DNA of 64,000 nt from WTFY01 sp965205275 (GTDB lineage: Bacteria; Pseudomonadota; Gammaproteobacteria; UBA4575), in contig OZ242168.1 of NCBI GenBank assembly GCA_965205275.1, positions 186,001 to 250,000 on the forward strand, written 5' to 3'. The translations under genes and the position numbers were made by a program. The notes beneath the pieces are model-generated. The model saw nothing but the letters and a program-made list of their open reading frames with translations, was not told the DNA's origin and did no database searches. Below, piece after piece: positions 8,718 to 18,477 of this stretch. Position 1 is the first letter of the stretch, and each line of letters opens with the position of its first letter.

Positions 8718-9998
8718 ATGTCCGGGCGAATTCAATCGATTCGTGGAATGCATGATGTGTTACCGCCAGCCAGTGGCATGTTACGTGATACCGAACATGC
8801 CCTGCAGGCTGTATTGCAACAATACGGTTATCAGGAAATTCGCCTGCCTGTCCTTGAGCAGACTGAGCTGTTCAGGCGGTCACTGGGTGAAGTGACCGAT
8901 ATTGTTGAAAAGGAAATGTATACCTTCGAAGACCGTAATGGCGACAGTCTGACCTTGCGGCCGGAAGGCACTGCGAGCTGTGTGCGGGCCGGATTGCAAC
9001 AGGGGTTTTTATATGGACAGCCTGTGCGGCTCTGGTACGGAGGTCCTTTTTTCCGTCATGAACGCCCGCAAAAAGGGCGTTACCGTCAATTTCACCAGAT
9101 TGGAGCGGAAACGTTTGGGCTTTCCGGCCCGGACATCGATGCTGAACTGATCATTATGTGTCGGCACATGTGGCGAAAAATAAATATGCCATCCAGGCCG
9201 GCACTGGAAATTAACAGTCTTGGCACGCTGCAGGCCAGACAGCACTATCGTGCAACACTGATGGCCTATTTGCAGCAACATGAAAGCAAGCTGGACGATC
9301 GGGAAAAAAAGCGGTTACATACCAATCCCATGCGCATACTGGACAGCAAAAACCCGAAATTAAAGGAAGTAATCCGCAACGCCCCCAGTTTGCTGGAGTA
9401 TCTGGATCAGGAATCTGTCGAACACTTTGAGGGGTTACAGGCACTGCTCAACGCTGCAGGAATTGAATACAGTATTAATCCGTATCTGGTTCGCGGACTG
9501 GATTACTACAGTAAAACAGTGTTTGAATGGATGGTGCCTGATCTGGGGACTCAGGCAACCATCTGTGCGGGGGGCAGGTACGATGGTCTGGTCGAGCAGC
9601 TTGGTGGCAAGCCGCATCCCGCAGCAGGATTTGCAATAGGGCTGGAGAGACTCATGGCCCTGCTGGAAGCATCTCAACTCCAGGATGCGAAAATTGATGC
9701 CTATCTTGTTCTGGTCGGGGAACAGGCGACCCTTGCCGGCATGCAGCTTGCAAACAGGCTTCGTGATCAGGTGCCCGCATTGTCTGTGGTCGTGAATTGC
9801 GGTGGAGGCAGTATAAAAACACAAATGAAACGTGCTGATAAGTCTAATGCTAAACTTGCGATCATTTTGGCTGAAAACGAACTCAGGAATGATACGATCG
9901 GGGTAAAGCTTTTACGAGAAGAACGCGATCAGGAAACGATACCCCAAGGAAATCTGGTGTCTTATCTGAACCAGTACCTTGATACAGAACGGTTTTAG
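8718..9998 (+). CDS. hisS: Histidyl-tRNA synthetase
   Basis: 426 residues, class II synthetase. Visible are motif 1-region RGMHDVLPP, motif 2 (WYGGPFFRHERPQKGRYRQFHQ), the histidine-specific GLDYYSKTVFEW and AGGRYDGLVEQLGG, motif 3 (AAGFAIGLERL) and a C-terminal anticodon-binding domain. It charges tRNA-His; a tRNA-His gene lies at 61,219. ispG normally sits between rodZ and hisS but is absent here (30-bp gap). Confidence 0.97.
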   Translation: MSGRIQSIRGMHDVLPPASGMLRDTEHALQAVLQQYGYQEIRLPVLEQTELFRRSLGEVTDIVEKEMYTFEDRNGDSLTLRPEGTASCVRAGLQQGFLYGQPVRLWYGGPFFRHERPQKGRYRQFHQIGAETFGLSGPDIDAELIIMCRHMWRKINMPSRPALEINSLGTLQARQHYRATLMAYLQQHESKLDDREKKRLHTNPMRILDSKNPKLKEVIRNAPSLLEYLDQESVEHFEGLQALLNAAGIEYSINPYLVRGLDYYSKTVFEWMVPDLGTQATICAGGRYDGLVEQLGGKPHPAAGFAIGLERLMALLEASQLQDAKIDAYLVLVGEQATLAGMQLANRLRDQVPALSVVVNCGGGSIKTQMKRADKSNAKLAIILAENELRNDTIGVKLLREERDQETIPQGNLVSYLNQYLDTERF

Positions 9999-10002
9999 GA
10001 CA

Positions 10003-10626
10003 ATGGCTGAATACGAAACAGAAGAACAACAGGTTGAGGCGCTCAAGAACTGGTGGAAACAGAATGCCACCGCAGTGATCACCGGTGTGGTGCTGAGTAT
10101 CGGTGCGCTGGGAGGATGGCGTGGCTGGGACTGGTACCAGGAAACGCAGGCTGTGGATGCATCGGATGCCTTTGCAGCCGTACAGGAACTTATGGATTCA
10201 GGGGACATGCAGTCTTTTCAGCTACAGGCTGAAACGCTGCGCACCCAGTATACGTCAACGCCCTATGCAGTGTTGACAACGCTGCATGAAGCGAAAGCGC
10301 AGGCCGGGAATGGAGATTTGACCGCAGCCGCTGAAAGTCTGCATTGGGTTATCGATCATGGCGATCAGGAGTCCGTGCAAAATATTGCCCGGCTTCGACT
10401 GGCACGGGTGTTGATCGCAGATCATAAGCCAAGGGCAGCGCATGCTGTGATGGATCATGAATTTCCCGAAGCATATGATTCGCTCGCATATGAAGTTCGG
10501 GGCGATATACTGGTTGCCGAAGGCAAAATCGAGCAGGCAAAACAGGCATATGACCGGGCTATGGAGTCTGTACATGCAAGGGGTGTGGAATTCCTGCAAA
10601 TCAAGCGCAATGACCTGGGAAGCTGA
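10003..10626 (+). CDS. yfgM: Periplasmic chaperone/ancillary SecYEG factor YfgM
   Basis: 207 residues from the ATG at 10003, four bases after the hisS stop. A short cytoplasmic N-terminus (AEYETEEQQVEALKNWWKQN) is followed by one transmembrane helix (about 25-45) and a periplasmic TPR-like domain. YfgM associates with SecYEG and the chaperone PpiD. The frame extends back into hisS, but the conserved N-terminus fixes the start. Confidence 0.93.
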   Translation: MAEYETEEQQVEALKNWWKQNATAVITGVVLSIGALGGWRGWDWYQETQAVDASDAFAAVQELMDSGDMQSFQLQAETLRTQYTSTPYAVLTTLHEAKAQAGNGDLTAAAESLHWVIDHGDQESVQNIARLRLARVLIADHKPRAAHAVMDHEFPEAYDSLAYEVRGDILVAEGKIEQAKQAYDRAMESVHARGVEFLQIKRNDLGS

Positions 10627-10647
10627 GCGCATACCTCAACCGTTCTG

Positions 10648-11835
10648 ATGCTGTCCAAACACCCTTCAAAAACGGTTATCCTGGTTTTGGTTGCATACTG
10701 TCTGCAGCTTTCTGCCTGCAGTGGCATATTGAGCAAGCCGAAGCAGTGGCTTGAGCGGGAAGAAAATCCTCGTGAGCCTGTTGGACTGACTGATCTCGAT
10801 ACCGAAAGCCTGGAGATAAAGTCGGTTTGGAGCAATTCAATTGGTAATCCGGAAAAGGCATATAATAAAATACAGCCTTATATAGCCGGAGACCGGGTCT
10901 ATCTCACGGGTGCGGAAAGCCGGGTTGAGGCCTGGCAATTGGGAGATGGAAAGCGTATCTGGTCAGTGAACGTACAGGAGCCGGTCTCGGGGGGTGTCAA
11001 TGGAGGTGAAGGGATACTGGCTGTAGGGACAGAGAGTGGTTTGGTCATCGCACTGGATGCTGCCGATGGAAAAGAAAAGTGGCGTTCCCTGCTTACCAGT
11101 GAGGTGCTGGCACTTTCAGAAGTCAAACATGGTGTCATTGTTGCGCGTACCAATGACAGCGCCGTACATGCGCTGGATATCGGCAATGGAACCGTTGCCT
11201 GGAAGGCAAGTCGTGGTTCACCGCCGTTAACACTGCGCGGCGCAAGCCAGCCCAAGGTTGTGGGCAGTGCGGTACTGGTTGGCTATGACGACGGTAAGCT
11301 GGTCGCACTGAGCCTGCTTGACGGGGAAGAGTTGTGGAAGGCTACTGTATCCGTTCCCAGTGGCCGTTCAGAACTGGACCGTATAGCGGATATAGATGGG
11401 GAAATTGCATATCTGGATGGTATGGTTTATGCCGCAAATGTCAACGGTCGTGCAGTGGCCATCGACATGGATACAGGAAGAGTGAACTGGGTCCGGGACT
11501 TGTCTTCCCGTGTCGGCCTGAGTGTGGATGAATCACGTGTGTATGTGACGGATACGGATGACAGTATATGGGCACTTGACAAAGTTTCTGGAGCCACTCT
11601 GTGGCGGCAGGACAAGCTGCTATACCGGTCGCTCACGGCTCCCGAATCAATGGGGGACTATATTGTTGTTGGAGACTTCAAGGGATATTTGCACTGGCTT
11701 TCCAAGGAAGACGGAAAGCTGGTAGGCAGGCATAAGGTCGCAGGCGATGCGATTGACAGTACACCTGTCGTTATGGGTCAACGCGCCTATGTGTTTGCGG
11801 ATAACGGATCATTTACAGTCTTGCAGTATCCCTGA
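10648..11835 (+). CDS. bamB: Outer-membrane assembly lipoprotein BamB
   Basis: 395 residues. A signal peptide ends in the lipobox LSAC, with Cys24 as the lipidation site. Repeated PQQ-like blades (for example VYLTGAESRVEAWQLGDGKRIW) predict an eight-bladed beta-propeller. BamB is the BamA-binding scaffold of the outer-membrane protein insertion machine. It lies between yfgM and der as in most gammaproteobacteria. Confidence 0.96.
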   Translation: MLSKHPSKTVILVLVAYCLQLSACSGILSKPKQWLEREENPREPVGLTDLDTESLEIKSVWSNSIGNPEKAYNKIQPYIAGDRVYLTGAESRVEAWQLGDGKRIWSVNVQEPVSGGVNGGEGILAVGTESGLVIALDAADGKEKWRSLLTSEVLALSEVKHGVIVARTNDSAVHALDIGNGTVAWKASRGSPPLTLRGASQPKVVGSAVLVGYDDGKLVALSLLDGEELWKATVSVPSGRSELDRIADIDGEIAYLDGMVYAANVNGRAVAIDMDTGRVNWVRDLSSRVGLSVDESRVYVTDTDDSIWALDKVSGATLWRQDKLLYRSLTAPESMGDYIVVGDFKGYLHWLSKEDGKLVGRHKVAGDAIDSTPVVMGQRAYVFADNGSFTVLQYP

Positions 11836-12064
11836 TTCATTGTTATCCAGAACCCGTTAAACCGATGGCTTGCTGAGCATCCTGAATCTAGGAATTGTGT
11901 CTACTCGGCGGCTTGAGCCAGTGTATTACAGACAGTGAAAGCCGGACGGTGTATGGTTCAAGGGATACGCAAGGACGGGAAGGTGTAGTAAGGATGCAAA
12001 CTGCAAACCGCTTTCTTTACAATACCCACCTATCCACCCATACCCTGATCATGCATAACGTCCA

Positions 12065-13465
12065 GTGAAACCTGTAATCGCCCTTGCCGGGCGCTCAAAT
12101 GTCGGCAAATCAACACTCTTCAATTTTGTGACCCGGTCAAAGGATGCGCTGGTGGCTGACCGGCCCGGGCTGACCCGGGACCGTATCTATGGCGTTACAC
12201 ACCGGTTCGACAATCGTTACATTGTTGTTGATACGGGAGGCATTGAACCGTTGGAAGACCCGGACCGGAAAGACAGCCTTCGCCTATCGATCGCTTCCCA
12301 GACCTGGCAGGCCGTTGAAGAGGCCGACGCGGTGTTTTTCATGGTGGACGGGCTACAGGGACTGGTGCCCCAGGATCAAGAGGTATTTGCTGAATTAAGG
12401 CGTTCCGGTCAAAAGGTATTTGTGCTGGTCAACAAGATCGATACGGAGCCTGCCCATCTGCTGGCGAGTGATTTTTTCAGACTCGGTGCAAAAGATGTTT
12501 TTGAGGTTTCAGCCAGAACCGGAAAAGGGGTAGGGGAGGTGTTTGCGGCAGTCGCCACACTCTATCCTTCACAGCCAAATCTGCCAGCTGAAGATGATCA
12601 GGGCGTGATCCGGGTTGCGATCACAGGCAAGCCCAATGTGGGCAAGTCAACACTGGCCAATGCGCTGCTTGATGAAGAGCGGTTTATCACTTCGGACGTA
12701 CCGGGCACAACGCGGGACAGTGTTTCGGTGCGTATGGAAAAATCGGGGACTGTATTCGAGCTGATCGATACAGCGGGTGTTCGCCGACGCAGCCGGGTGC
12801 ACGACATGATCGAAAAATTCAGTGTTGTGAAAACATTACAGGCGATTGAAGCGGCGCATGTGGTTATCCTGATGCTGGACGGCACCCAGGAATTTGCCGA
12901 ACAGGATGCGCGTCTGGCAGGTACGATACTGGAAAGTGGCCGCGCGCTGGTGGTCGCGATCAATAAAACAGACGCCTGTTCAAGGGAAGACCATAAAAAA
13001 ATACAAAGGGGACTGGATCTCAAGTTAGGGTTTCTGGGTTTTGCGGAACAGCAACGGGTTTCTGCCAGAAAAAAAGAAGGCATCGCAAAACTGATGCAGG
13101 CCGTCACACGTGCGTATGCCGCTGCCAGCATTCATGTCAACACATCCACCCTGACCCGCCTGCTGGAGGAAGCTCTGGAAAATTTTCAGCCTCCCCTGGT
13201 GCGGGGACAAAGAATCCGGCTCAAGTATGCAACGCAGGCGGCTACATGTCCTCCCACGTTCGTGCTGTACGGCAACCAGATTGGCAGGATTCCGGGTTCC
13301 TATAAGCGTTACCTGGAAAATTATTTCCGCAAGGCGCTGCAACTGACCGGGACTCCGGTTCAACTGATATTCAGACAACCTGATAATCCGTATGCGGGCA
13401 GGCGAAATACCCTCACGCCGAGACAACAGCGCACCCGCAGGCGCCTTGAAAGAAAAAATAAATAG
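12065..13465 (+). CDS. der: Ribosome-assembly GTPase Der (EngA)
   Basis: 466 residues from a GTG start. Two tandem GTPase domains: G1 motifs GRSNVGKST (near residue 9) and GKPNVGKST (near 185), each with DTGG/DTAG G3 and NKID/NKTD G4 motifs, followed by a KH-like C-terminal domain and a basic tail. Der is needed for 50S subunit maturation. A 229-bp gap precedes it, so it may have its own promoter. Confidence 0.97.
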   Translation: MKPVIALAGRSNVGKSTLFNFVTRSKDALVADRPGLTRDRIYGVTHRFDNRYIVVDTGGIEPLEDPDRKDSLRLSIASQTWQAVEEADAVFFMVDGLQGLVPQDQEVFAELRRSGQKVFVLVNKIDTEPAHLLASDFFRLGAKDVFEVSARTGKGVGEVFAAVATLYPSQPNLPAEDDQGVIRVAITGKPNVGKSTLANALLDEERFITSDVPGTTRDSVSVRMEKSGTVFELIDTAGVRRRSRVHDMIEKFSVVKTLQAIEAAHVVILMLDGTQEFAEQDARLAGTILESGRALVVAINKTDACSREDHKKIQRGLDLKLGFLGFAEQQRVSARKKEGIAKLMQAVTRAYAAASIHVNTSTLTRLLEEALENFQPPLVRGQRIRLKYATQAATCPPTFVLYGNQIGRIPGSYKRYLENYFRKALQLTGTPVQLIFRQPDNPYAGRRNTLTPRQQRTRRRLERKNK

Positions 13466-13615
13466 TCAGGCATGTAGGCCACACATTGCATTCCTGCGGC
13501 ATCAATTCAGGCACAGCAGGACCCATGGCTGCTCACGGGACAGGGTGGGCACACCTGCGATACCCTGAACAGACATTTCAGATCTTTTTTTAAATCATGA
13601 GGTTGGATGGGATGC

Positions 13616-14014
13616 TTATAGCTGACTGGGAAGAACGACCGGTGCTTCGGGCTGCCAGTCGTCCTGCCGATGTTCTGTGACAACTTGCGTATGGATTCCC
13701 CCGCGCACATTGAAATCCGCAGTAATACGCATAAATCTAGGCTTTAGCAATGTTGCAATATCGATTAGAATTCGATTTGTTATTGCTTCGTGGAATAGGC
13801 CTTTGCTTCGAAAAGAGCCCATATATAATTTGAGAGCTTTAAGTTCCAGGCATAACTTGTCCGGGATATATTCGATCAGGAACTCGGCGAAGTCAGGCTG
13901 GCCGGTCAGCGGGCATAGACAGGTGAACTCCGGAATGTGCAGGCGGATTGTATAGTCAACATCATGTTGCGGGTTTTCAAATGTATCTAAATGGTGGATA
14001 TGGTGGTCAGGCAT
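13616..14014 (-). CDS. queF: NADPH-dependent 7-cyano-7-deazaguanine (preQ0) reductase QueF
   Basis: 132 residues from the ATG at 14014; the frame stays open to a TTG at 14035. It reduces the preQ0 nitrile to preQ1 in queuosine synthesis. The catalytic cysteine is in PEFTCLCPLTGQPDF with the following Asp, and the QueF motif appears as ELKALKLYMGSFRSKGLFHE. Short unimodular (YkvM-like) form, unlike the roughly 280-residue E. coli enzyme. It is divergent from smc with about 50 bp between the starts; no preQ1 riboswitch could fit. Confidence 0.92.
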   Translation of the reverse strand: MPDHHIHHLDTFENPQHDVDYTIRLHIPEFTCLCPLTGQPDFAEFLIEYIPDKLCLELKALKLYMGSFRSKGLFHEAITNRILIDIATLLKPRFMRITADFNVRGGIHTQVVTEHRQDDWQPEAPVVLPSQL

Positions 14015-14067
14015 TGGTGCTAGAGTCTCATGCAATCAGACTGCCTATTATAGGCAAACTGGCATAG

Positions 14068-17000
14068 ATGCGGCTCAATTCTGTAAAAATGTCAGGATTC
14101 AAGTCTTTCGTAGACCCGACCACGTTTTCCTTTCCGGCTTCCATGGTGAGTATTGTGGGACCCAATGGCTGTGGAAAATCCAACATCATCGATGCAGTAC
14201 GCTGGGTAATGGGCGAAAGCAGCAGGCACCTGCGCGGCAATACCGTGGAAGACGTTATTTTCAACGGGTCATCGGCGCGCAGCCCGTCCGGGCAGGCTTT
14301 GGTCGAACTGGTATTTGACAACAGTGAAGGCAAGTTCGGCGGCAAATACTCCGCTTATAGCGAGATATCCGTGCGCAGACAGGCGATGCGGGATGGCCAG
14401 TCGAAATATTTTCTGAACGGTACCCGATGTCGACGCAAGGATATTGTGGCTCTGTTTCTGGGTACCGGCCTGGGTCCAAACAGCTATGCCATCATTGAAC
14501 AGGGTATGATCTCAAGGCTGATCGATACCAAACCGGATGAGTTGCGTGTGTACCTGGAAGAAGCGGCAGGGATCTCCAGATACAAGGAGCGGCGCCGGGA
14601 AACCGAGAACCATATCCGGCATACCTGCGAGAATCTGGAACGGCTGAATGATGTGGTGGAAGAGATCACCAAACGGATTGAGCATCTGCAGCGCCAGGCC
14701 CGGGCTGCAGAACATTACAAGGTGCTCAAGGATAAAGAGCGCCAGGCCCGGATGGAGTTGCTGGCATTGCGCTGGCAGGCGCAGCAGGGGAACGTTGAAA
14801 CACTCAGACAGTCTGTGGAGCGCAAGCAGACAGAAATTGAAAAGACCGTCGCGGATATGCGTGCTATTGAGGCCGAGATTGAAAAGTTACGCCAGCAGCA
14901 TGCAGAGGAAACGGAAAGTTTTAATGAGGTCCAGGGGGAGTATTACAGACTGGGCGCGGAAATATCCCGGGTGGAGCAATCCATTCAGCATGCGAAAGAG
15001 TTAAGCGGTCATTATGGCGAGGAACTGAAACAGATCCAGGGGGCACGAGCCCAGGCTGAGCAGGCCTTCGGTGATGAACGGGCACAAGCGCAGGAACTGG
15101 AAGCCAGGATCAATGAAATCGAGCCGCAACTGGACGCTGCCCGGCGGGCGCTGGATTCGAATACAGAAAAACTGGGTGGGGCTGAATCGAAAATGGCTGT
15201 CTGGCAGGAGGCCTGGGAAGCGCTGACGGAAAAAATTGCCGGACCGGCGCAGACGGTGGAAATCGAGGCTTCACGTACCCGGTATCTTGAAACCCATCTT
15301 GAACAACTCAAAGCCCGCAAAGCCCGGCTTGCAGAGAGCCTGTACCAGTGTACTCAACGCAGCCAGTCTGGTGAGGCCGAAGACCTGGAAGCACATGCCA
15401 GCAAGACCGGTGCCACGTTGCAGGCCCTTTCTTCCCGTCTGGACCAAGTAACGGCAAAGATCAGTCAGGGTCGCGATACCAGCCAAAAACTCGGCGTCGA
15501 GGTCCAGCAGGCGCGTGAAAAACTGCAGGATATGCAGGTCCGGCTTGCCTCCTTGCAGGCCCTGCAAAAAGTGGTGCTGGGCGAGGAAGGTCAGGCTGTG
15601 GGCAATTGGCTGGAACAGCAGGGGTTAAACCAGGCACCGCGCCTGATGGACACGATCAAGACTGAACCTGGCTGGGAGGGGGCTGTCGAGACCGTGCTGG
15701 GAGACTACCTGGAGTCTGTCTGTGTGCAGGATATCGAACAGGCCGCCGTCTCGTGCAGCCAGATTGAAACAGGACGCCTGATCATGTTGGGCCAAAACAG
15801 TTCGGTTCAGACGATCCGGGCTCACGGCACCCTGGCTTCCAAGGTACAGGCGCCCGTGGACCTGACGGAGCTTCTGGGCAATATCCATATTGCCGCAGAT
15901 ATCCACCTCGCACTTGAGCGGCGCAAGACACTGGAGTCCGGTCAGTCCGTGATAACCAGAGAGGGGATCTGGATGGGCAGCAACTGGTTGCGGATTGCAC
16001 GGACTGCCACAAATCAGGGCAATGTGTTGCAACGCAAGCGTGAGATCCGGAGGCTTGAGAAAGCGGTTACATCCCAGGGCCGACGGGTGGATGCCCTGGT
16101 GTCTGATCTGGATGCCAGTCAGCACGAACTGGGTGAGGACGAGCATGACAGGGATGATGTTCAGGCCCGTTTTGCAGACGCGCAAAAGCAGCATGTTCAG
16201 GCAAAAGCAAACATGGCAAGCTGGGAGCAGGAGCAGGAACATCTGGTGCGCCAGGAAGAGCAGTTACGGGATTATTCAGAAGAGGTGGACCGTCAGGTCA
16301 GACAGGCGCAGGAAGAACTGGGCGAATCGGCAGCTTCGAAGCAGCAGGCCGAGACCGTGCTGGAAGGGTTTGGCGGTGAGCGGGATGCCTTGTTGTGCCA
16401 GCGTGATGACGTTGTATTTCATCTGGATAATGTGCGCAGTGAAGAGGCTGAAAGCCGCGAGTCGATCCATGCACTGACCCTGGAACTGGAGTCCTGCCGA
16501 AGTTCACTGCACGCGGCACAGGCGTCGCTGGACAGAATGCAGGAGCAGACTGCACAACTGCAGCAGCGCAACGAGTCCCTGCAGACGTCTGTCAAGGAGA
16601 ACGATGCCCCGCTCGAAGAACTGGATAGCCAGCTCAAGGAGCTTGTAGGCCAGCGTATAGAAATCAAGCAAAGTCTGGCTGAGGCGCGCATTGTCACAGA
16701 GGAGACCGAAGGGCTGATACGTGCCAGACGGGAAACTGTGGTCACCATGCAGGGTCAGCAGGAGCGGTTGCAGGATGAATTAAGTGATGCGCGACTTGCA
16801 TGGCAGGAGGCGAAGGTTCGCAGCACTACCGTAGAGGAACAGCTTGATGAGTATGAGGCGTCCCCTGAATCCCTGATCCAGCAGTTACCGGAAGATGCGG
16901 CACTGCCGGAATGGGAAGAAAAAGTACAGGTACTGGGGCGCAAAATCACACGTCTGGGTCCGATTAATCTGGCAGCCATCAGTGAGTTTGAAGAACACAG

Positions 17001-17571
17001 TGAACGCAAGGAGTATCTGGACAGCCAGCATGAAGACCTCAGCAAGGCCCTGGAGATACTTGAGCAGGCAATCCGCAAGATCGACCAGGAAACCAAGGAT
17101 CGTTTCAAGGACATTTTTGACCGGGTCAACCAGCGTTTGCAGGACATGTATCCGCGTTTGTTTGGTGGTGGAAAAGCCTTTCTGGAAATGACGGGGGATG
17201 ACCTGTTAACCACGGGGATATCCATTATGGCACGTCTACCGGGCAAACGACTTTCGTCCATTCATCTTATGTCGGGTGGAGAAAAAGCGCTGACTGCAGT
17301 GGCCCTGGTGTTTTCCCTGTTTGAGCTGAATCCGGCTCCGTTCTGTCTGCTGGATGAGGTGGATGCGCCTCTGGATGACGCAAACGTTACGCGTTACTGC
17401 GAATTATTAAAGGATATGAGTGACCGGGTGCAGTTTATCTGCATTACCCATAACAAAAATACTATGGAATATGCAAGTCAGTTGCTGGGGATTACAATGA
17501 GCGAGCCGGGTGTTTCGAGAATGGTTTCAGTGGATGTCGACGAGGCCGTTGAGTTGCATGCCGTCTCATGA
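14068..17571 (+). CDS. smc: Chromosome segregation ATPase SMC
   Basis: 1167 residues. An N-terminal ATPase lobe carries Walker A GPNGCGKSN, then a long coiled coil (about 170-500), a hinge (about 505-650), a second coiled coil, and a C-terminal lobe with signature HLMSGGEKALTA and Walker B CLLDEVDAPLD. SMC compacts and separates chromosomes. Its presence instead of MukB excludes Enterobacterales and their close relatives. zipA follows 45 bp later. Confidence 0.97.
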   Translation: MRLNSVKMSGFKSFVDPTTFSFPASMVSIVGPNGCGKSNIIDAVRWVMGESSRHLRGNTVEDVIFNGSSARSPSGQALVELVFDNSEGKFGGKYSAYSEISVRRQAMRDGQSKYFLNGTRCRRKDIVALFLGTGLGPNSYAIIEQGMISRLIDTKPDELRVYLEEAAGISRYKERRRETENHIRHTCENLERLNDVVEEITKRIEHLQRQARAAEHYKVLKDKERQARMELLALRWQAQQGNVETLRQSVERKQTEIEKTVADMRAIEAEIEKLRQQHAEETESFNEVQGEYYRLGAEISRVEQSIQHAKELSGHYGEELKQIQGARAQAEQAFGDERAQAQELEARINEIEPQLDAARRALDSNTEKLGGAESKMAVWQEAWEALTEKIAGPAQTVEIEASRTRYLETHLEQLKARKARLAESLYQCTQRSQSGEAEDLEAHASKTGATLQALSSRLDQVTAKISQGRDTSQKLGVEVQQAREKLQDMQVRLASLQALQKVVLGEEGQAVGNWLEQQGLNQAPRLMDTIKTEPGWEGAVETVLGDYLESVCVQDIEQAAVSCSQIETGRLIMLGQNSSVQTIRAHGTLASKVQAPVDLTELLGNIHIAADIHLALERRKTLESGQSVITREGIWMGSNWLRIARTATNQGNVLQRKREIRRLEKAVTSQGRRVDALVSDLDASQHELGEDEHDRDDVQARFADAQKQHVQAKANMASWEQEQEHLVRQEEQLRDYSEEVDRQVRQAQEELGESAASKQQAETVLEGFGGERDALLCQRDDVVFHLDNVRSEEAESRESIHALTLELESCRSSLHAAQASLDRMQEQTAQLQQRNESLQTSVKENDAPLEELDSQLKELVGQRIEIKQSLAEARIVTEETEGLIRARRETVVTMQGQQERLQDELSDARLAWQEAKVRSTTVEEQLDEYEASPESLIQQLPEDAALPEWEEKVQVLGRKITRLGPINLAAISEFEEHSERKEYLDSQHEDLSKALEILEQAIRKIDQETKDRFKDIFDRVNQRLQDMYPRLFGGGKAFLEMTGDDLLTTGISIMARLPGKRLSSIHLMSGGEKALTAVALVFSLFELNPAPFCLLDEVDAPLDDANVTRYCELLKDMSDRVQFICITHNKNTMEYASQLLGITMSEPGVSRMVSVDVDEAVELHAVS

Positions 17572-17616
17572 TGGAGTAATGAATGCACAGGACACATACT
17601 TGGACAGGCAAGCTAC

Positions 17617-18363
17617 ATGATAATTGAACTGCGTATTGCACTATTGGTGATAGGGCTGGCTGTGCTGGTTGCACTGTACTTTTTCGGTCGCTCCAAAAAA
17701 CACACAGCCCGTAGAAATAAAAGCAAGGAATTCAATTTTGAGGAGGATGGCCTGCCGGACCCACTGGATCCGGATTCCAGGATTCATATTGTTACCCCAG
17801 CCAGGGGAGTGCAGCGTGACCTGGATGACCCGGACGACCCCGAGGACAGTACCGGATTACCGGACGGGGTAAAACTGGCATCCGGATATCAGGCAAGCCT
17901 GCTGGAAGAGGAATCTGAGGAAGTCGCCCAAACGGAAAAACTGGTCGTGTTGCATGTGATGGCAAAGCCCTCCCACACATTCAGCGGCACCGCTATTGCG
18001 GACTTTACCCGGGAGCTTGAGCTTGAGTATGACGACATGCATGTGTTCCATAAAAAGGTCACACGGATCAGTGGCAAGAAAGCGCTTTACAGTATCGTTA
18101 ATGCGGTCAAGCCGGGCACGTTCGGTCTGGACAGTATGGATGTATTCGAAACGCCAGGGATCAGTTTTGTAATGAGCCTGCCGGGCCCGGAAGAAGGTCT
18201 GAAGGCGTTCAATATCATGCTGGAAACTGCGAGAAAGGCGGCCGAGTGCCTGCATGGAGACCTGCTGGATGAAACACGTGATCACCTGAGCCTGCAGACG
18301 ATCGCGCGTCTGCAGGAAGACGTACAGCTTTTCAGCCTGAAATACCCGCATCAAGGTGCATAG
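17617..18363 (+). CDS. zipA: Cell division protein ZipA
   Basis: 248 residues. An N-terminal transmembrane anchor (residues 4-23) is followed by a short basic then acidic linker (about 25-105) and a C-terminal FtsZ-binding domain starting KLVVLHVMAKPSHTFSG. ZipA tethers the Z ring to the inner membrane. The linker is shorter than in E. coli ZipA (328 residues). smc-zipA-ligA is a common gammaproteobacterial order. Confidence 0.95.
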   Translation: MIIELRIALLVIGLAVLVALYFFGRSKKHTARRNKSKEFNFEEDGLPDPLDPDSRIHIVTPARGVQRDLDDPDDPEDSTGLPDGVKLASGYQASLLEEESEEVAQTEKLVVLHVMAKPSHTFSGTAIADFTRELELEYDDMHVFHKKVTRISGKKALYSIVNAVKPGTFGLDSMDVFETPGISFVMSLPGPEEGLKAFNIMLETARKAAECLHGDLLDETRDHLSLQTIARLQEDVQLFSLKYPHQGA

Positions 18364-18477
18364 ACACTATGTGCCTGCAGGAAAGTACTGTCTGAGCCGC
18401 TGCCCTGATTCTGCATGGTCACCTGCAGTCACTGACTGGATTTCTTCGCATCACGAACCGGTGTGGAAGGCTTTGGC